Source: Demequina globuliformis (GTDB lineage Bacteria > Actinomycetota > Actinomycetes > Actinomycetales > Demequinaceae). From it: 64,000 nt of DNA. The notes beneath the pieces are model-generated. The model ran no database searches. It saw only the letters and a list, made by a program, of their open reading frames with translations, and was not told the origin of the DNA. The translations under genes were made by a program, and so were the position numbers. Of the stretch, positions 62,100 to 64,000 are shown one piece after another. Positions within the stretch are counted from its first letter, which is position 1. Each line of letters starts with the position of its first letter. The stretch spans positions 184,653 to 248,652 of the forward strand of contig NZ_BBRG01000003.1 in the NCBI RefSeq assembly GCF_000975155.1, written 5' to 3'.

Positions 62100-62810
62100 A
62101 TGGGCATGATCGATCCACTCCATATAGACGAAGACTCCGTGACGCGCCGGCTGAACGCGCTGCGCGCTGGGGTGTTGGGCGCGAACGACGGCATTGTGTC
62201 CGTCGCGGGCCTCGTCATTGGAGTCGCCGCGGCTACGCCGGACAACCATGCGGCGATTCTCGCCGCGGGCGTCGCCGGGCTCACCGCGGGTGCCCTGTCG
62301 ATGGGGGTGGGCGAGTATGTGTCGGTGTCCTCGCAGTCGGACGCCGAGAAGTCCCAGCTGCACCGTGAGCGGCGTTGGCACCAGGTCCGCCCCGACTACG
62401 AGCTCGAGCAGTTGGTCGAGCTCAACATGGAGACGGGGATGCGCGAGGCGACGGCGCGGGTCGCGGCGCAGGAACAGACGGCGCACGACCCGGTCGCGAT
62501 ACACGCGCGCATGCACCTGGGCATTGACCCCGATGAGGTCACCAACCCCTGGCACGCTGCCTGGGCGTCGCTTGGAGCCTTTACTGCGGGTGGCCTGTTG
62601 CCGCTGCTCACGATTTTGCTGGTGCCAGCATCCGCTCAGGTGCCGGCCACGTACGCGGCAGTAGTCATTGCACTGGCTATTACCGGCTACGTCTCCGCGA
62701 AGTGGGCGCACTCCCCTCGCCGTAGGGCCGTGATCCGAAACATGGTCGGTGGCTCACTCGCGATGGCGATCACCTACGCGATCGGTTCGCTGATCGGCGT
62801 CGCCGTCTAG
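62100..62810 (+). CDS. VIT1/CCC1-family Fe/Mn transporter
   Basis: A 236-residue membrane protein that probably exports or sequesters Fe2+ or Mn2+. It has the family N-terminus RLNALRAGVLGANDGIVSVAGLVIGVA, helix 2 with SMGVGEYVSVSSQSDAEK, a charged Glu/His-rich cytoplasmic linker and three C-terminal helices. The first ATG (62100) is used; the second, two codons later, is possible. Confidence 0.92.
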   Translation: MGMIDPLHIDEDSVTRRLNALRAGVLGANDGIVSVAGLVIGVAAATPDNHAAILAAGVAGLTAGALSMGVGEYVSVSSQSDAEKSQLHRERRWHQVRPDYELEQLVELNMETGMREATARVAAQEQTAHDPVAIHARMHLGIDPDEVTNPWHAAWASLGAFTAGGLLPLLTILLVPASAQVPATYAAVVIALAITGYVSAKWAHSPRRRAVIRNMVGGSLAMAITYAIGSLIGVAV

Positions 62811-62895
62811 TTGCGCCCGTGCTGCGCGGCGCGCTATCCACAGTTTTATGGTTGCCCTCGCGGGCCAGGGGTCGGCGCGGCTAGGGTCGCGTGGC

Positions 62896-63534
62896 ATGGG
62901 GGCTACACGAACTCGTATCTCGACGATGGTGGCGGCGGCCGCGTGCGCGGTTGCGGTGCTGACTGGTTGCACGGGCGGCGATGGGCCCGTTGAGGTGTCG
63001 CCTACGGCCGATGCCGGCTCACCTACCGCTACCGTCTCACCAAGCGCCTCGCCTTCCGTGACCGCGTCGCCTACGCCTCGCAGCACGGTGCTGGCGGTAG
63101 ATGACGTGATTGCGCAACTCCCCGAGGAGGCACTCACCGAGGACTTCCCCGGTGCTGACGCATTCGCCTCGTATTTTCTCGACAACTATCAGGCGTTAGC
63201 TCGCGAGCAACCTTCGCTGTTCGCCGCTCTTTCAGATCCCGCCTGTCAGTTTTGTAACTCGGTTTCAGGGGCCTATGAGCAATCAACGGTGAACAACACA
63301 ACTGTCGAAGGCGGCGACGTCGAGATCCTCAGCGACTACGGCTACGGCGGAATCCAAGACGACGGCACGTTTGGCATCGAATACCAAGTCAGGACGACGG
63401 ATCTGGCAGAGCGCGACCCCGACGGAACTATCGTCCGCGAAGTGGAGGGCGGTGAGGGAGTCGCGAGCGTGATCATCCGCCATGAAGGCCACTGGATTGT
63501 CGAGGAGGTCGGGGCAGAACGGACCGACGAGTGA
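62896..63534 (+). CDS. DUF6318-like lipoprotein
   Basis: A 212-residue predicted lipoprotein: basic N-terminus, hydrophobic core and lipobox VLTGC, then a Ser/Thr/Pro linker and a compact domain with ASYFLDNYQALAREQ, DPACQFCNSVSGAYEQ (CxxC) and HEGHWIVEEV. This matches the NTF2-like plan of DUF6318 proteins in actinobacteria. ATG 62896 gives a standard lipoprotein signal. The stop overlaps the next gene start (GTGA). Confidence 0.75.
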   Translation: MGATRTRISTMVAAAACAVAVLTGCTGGDGPVEVSPTADAGSPTATVSPSASPSVTASPTPRSTVLAVDDVIAQLPEEALTEDFPGADAFASYFLDNYQALAREQPSLFAALSDPACQFCNSVSGAYEQSTVNNTTVEGGDVEILSDYGYGGIQDDGTFGIEYQVRTTDLAERDPDGTIVREVEGGEGVASVIIRHEGHWIVEEVGAERTDE

Positions 63535-64000
63535 CATGTCCAAAGATCGTTACGTGGATCGCTCGCGCGATTATGGGAGTCGCGGCAAGTGCGGCGCCGG
63601 TGGGCGACGGGAACGATTTCGACCTGTTTGGCGCTACAGAGAACTCTTCCGTGACGGTGCAGGTGAGCACCCACGGGGAGCAAGCCGAAGGCAGCGCGTC
63701 TTCCATCTCCGGACCCGCATCAAGGCCGACGCGTTGGGATCGAGCACCGCGTTGCGTGGGATGGGCGACGGTCGGCGAAGACCCCAATCGCGCGGCGCCA
63801 GAGTTCTATGGGTCGATTCCCAGTTGCGGAAGCACGGGCGAGGTTGCGCCTCCTGTGGAATGTCCCCCGGGAGAGGCTGTGCAACCACCGTTGTGGCGGT
63901 CGGAACCTGTCAGTGAGTCTGCCTACGGCCCGTGGACTATCGTCTCGGGCTACACCTGCACCCAAGACCCCATACACGCGGCAGCAATCAACGCATGGCA
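63531..64000 (+). CDS. Secreted Cys-containing protein, N-terminal part (runs off the window)
   Basis: An open frame from GTG 63531 to the window edge (156 codons so far), coupled to the lipoprotein gene by a 4-nt overlap. It starts VTCPKIVTWIARAIMGVAASAAP, a short possible signal, then an acidic Ser/Thr/Gly-rich region and a domain with PEFYGSIPSCGSTGE, VECPPGEA and YGPWTIVSGYTC. No family recognised. The long frame and codon coupling make it real, and no other frame on this stretch is convincing. Confidence 0.6.
   Translation, partial: MTCPKIVTWIARAIMGVAASAAPVGDGNDFDLFGATENSSVTVQVSTHGEQAEGSASSISGPASRPTRWDRAPRCVGWATVGEDPNRAAPEFYGSIPSCGSTGEVAPPVECPPGEAVQPPLWRSEPVSESAYGPWTIVSGYTCTQDPIHAAAINAW

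Overview
The window reads as ordinary chromosomal DNA of a high-GC Gram-positive actinobacterium. The best fit is a cellulolytic member of the Micrococcales (Cellulomonas/Demequina-like). Reasons: GC is roughly 65-70 percent, genes are tightly packed with many ATGA/GTGA overlaps, and the gene orders rplU-rpmA-obg-proB, rnc-rpmF-DUF177-coaD-rsmD and thiL/DUF3515-ddl-gpsA-plsC-murA are actinobacterial. There is a HAIR-type (HspR) site before clpB, an IclR regulator divergent from leuCD, and two secreted cellulases (GH5 and GH9) carrying CBM2 modules. I saw no insertion sequence, integrase, phage gene, CRISPR array or rRNA; the only RNA genes found are tRNA-Glu(CUC) and tRNA-Gln(CUG).

Layout. 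1-5139 (minus): proB (cut by the window edge), obg, rpmA, rplU behind a near-consensus promoter, and a long RNase E/G. 5558-12910 (plus): cytochrome bd oxidase cydAB, its assembly transporter cydDC, and a GAF-GAF histidine kinase of the DosS/DevS type, apparently one operon; the DosR/DevR-type regulator is convergent at 12924-13541. 13576-17220 (minus): mutM, rnc, rpmF, DUF177, coaD, rsmD. 17248-20021 (minus): a SipW-type signal peptidase with three probable exported clients, divergent from a GH5 cellulase (20290-22020). 22042-32911: recG, a DAK2/FakA-like gene, rpmB, thiL, DUF3515 lipoprotein, ddl, gpsA, plsC, murA, PfkB kinase. 32889-39013: P-loop kinase, CPBP-like membrane protein, a repeat-rich gene-free stretch (34301-34771), a MATE exporter with an apparent ACG start, leuD, leuC and their IclR regulator. 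39211-42282: large modular GH9 cellulase. 42358-51195: DCC protein, tRNA-Glu, clpB, ankyrin lipoprotein, tRNA-Gln, unknown membrane protein, HAD, GNAT, gltX, FAH hydrolase. 51288-64000: small metabolic, membrane and housekeeping genes (ClbS-like, acyltransferase-like, cueP pair, EamA, YigZ, rnhA, ybaK, PLP-binding protein, DUF3516 helicase, VIT1-like transporter, DUF6318 lipoprotein, and a secreted protein cut by the window edge).

The most interesting points are: (i) the cydABDC-sensor kinase operon with a DosR-box-like palindrome in the cydA promoter and the cognate-looking regulator next door, which suggests a self-contained low-oxygen/NO-responsive respiratory module; (ii) the SipW export cluster beside a GH5 cellulase, in which one client looks CBM2-like and another ends in a PPWTG sorting-like tail, a possible cellulose-binding cell-surface structure; (iii) an over-represented word GGCCGATGC/GCATCGGCC spread through the whole window; (iv) a probable ACG start codon for the MATE gene; (v) a CydD whose nucleotide-binding domain lacks most of the helical subdomain; (vi) paired dyads 42 bp apart before the DUF3516 helicase.
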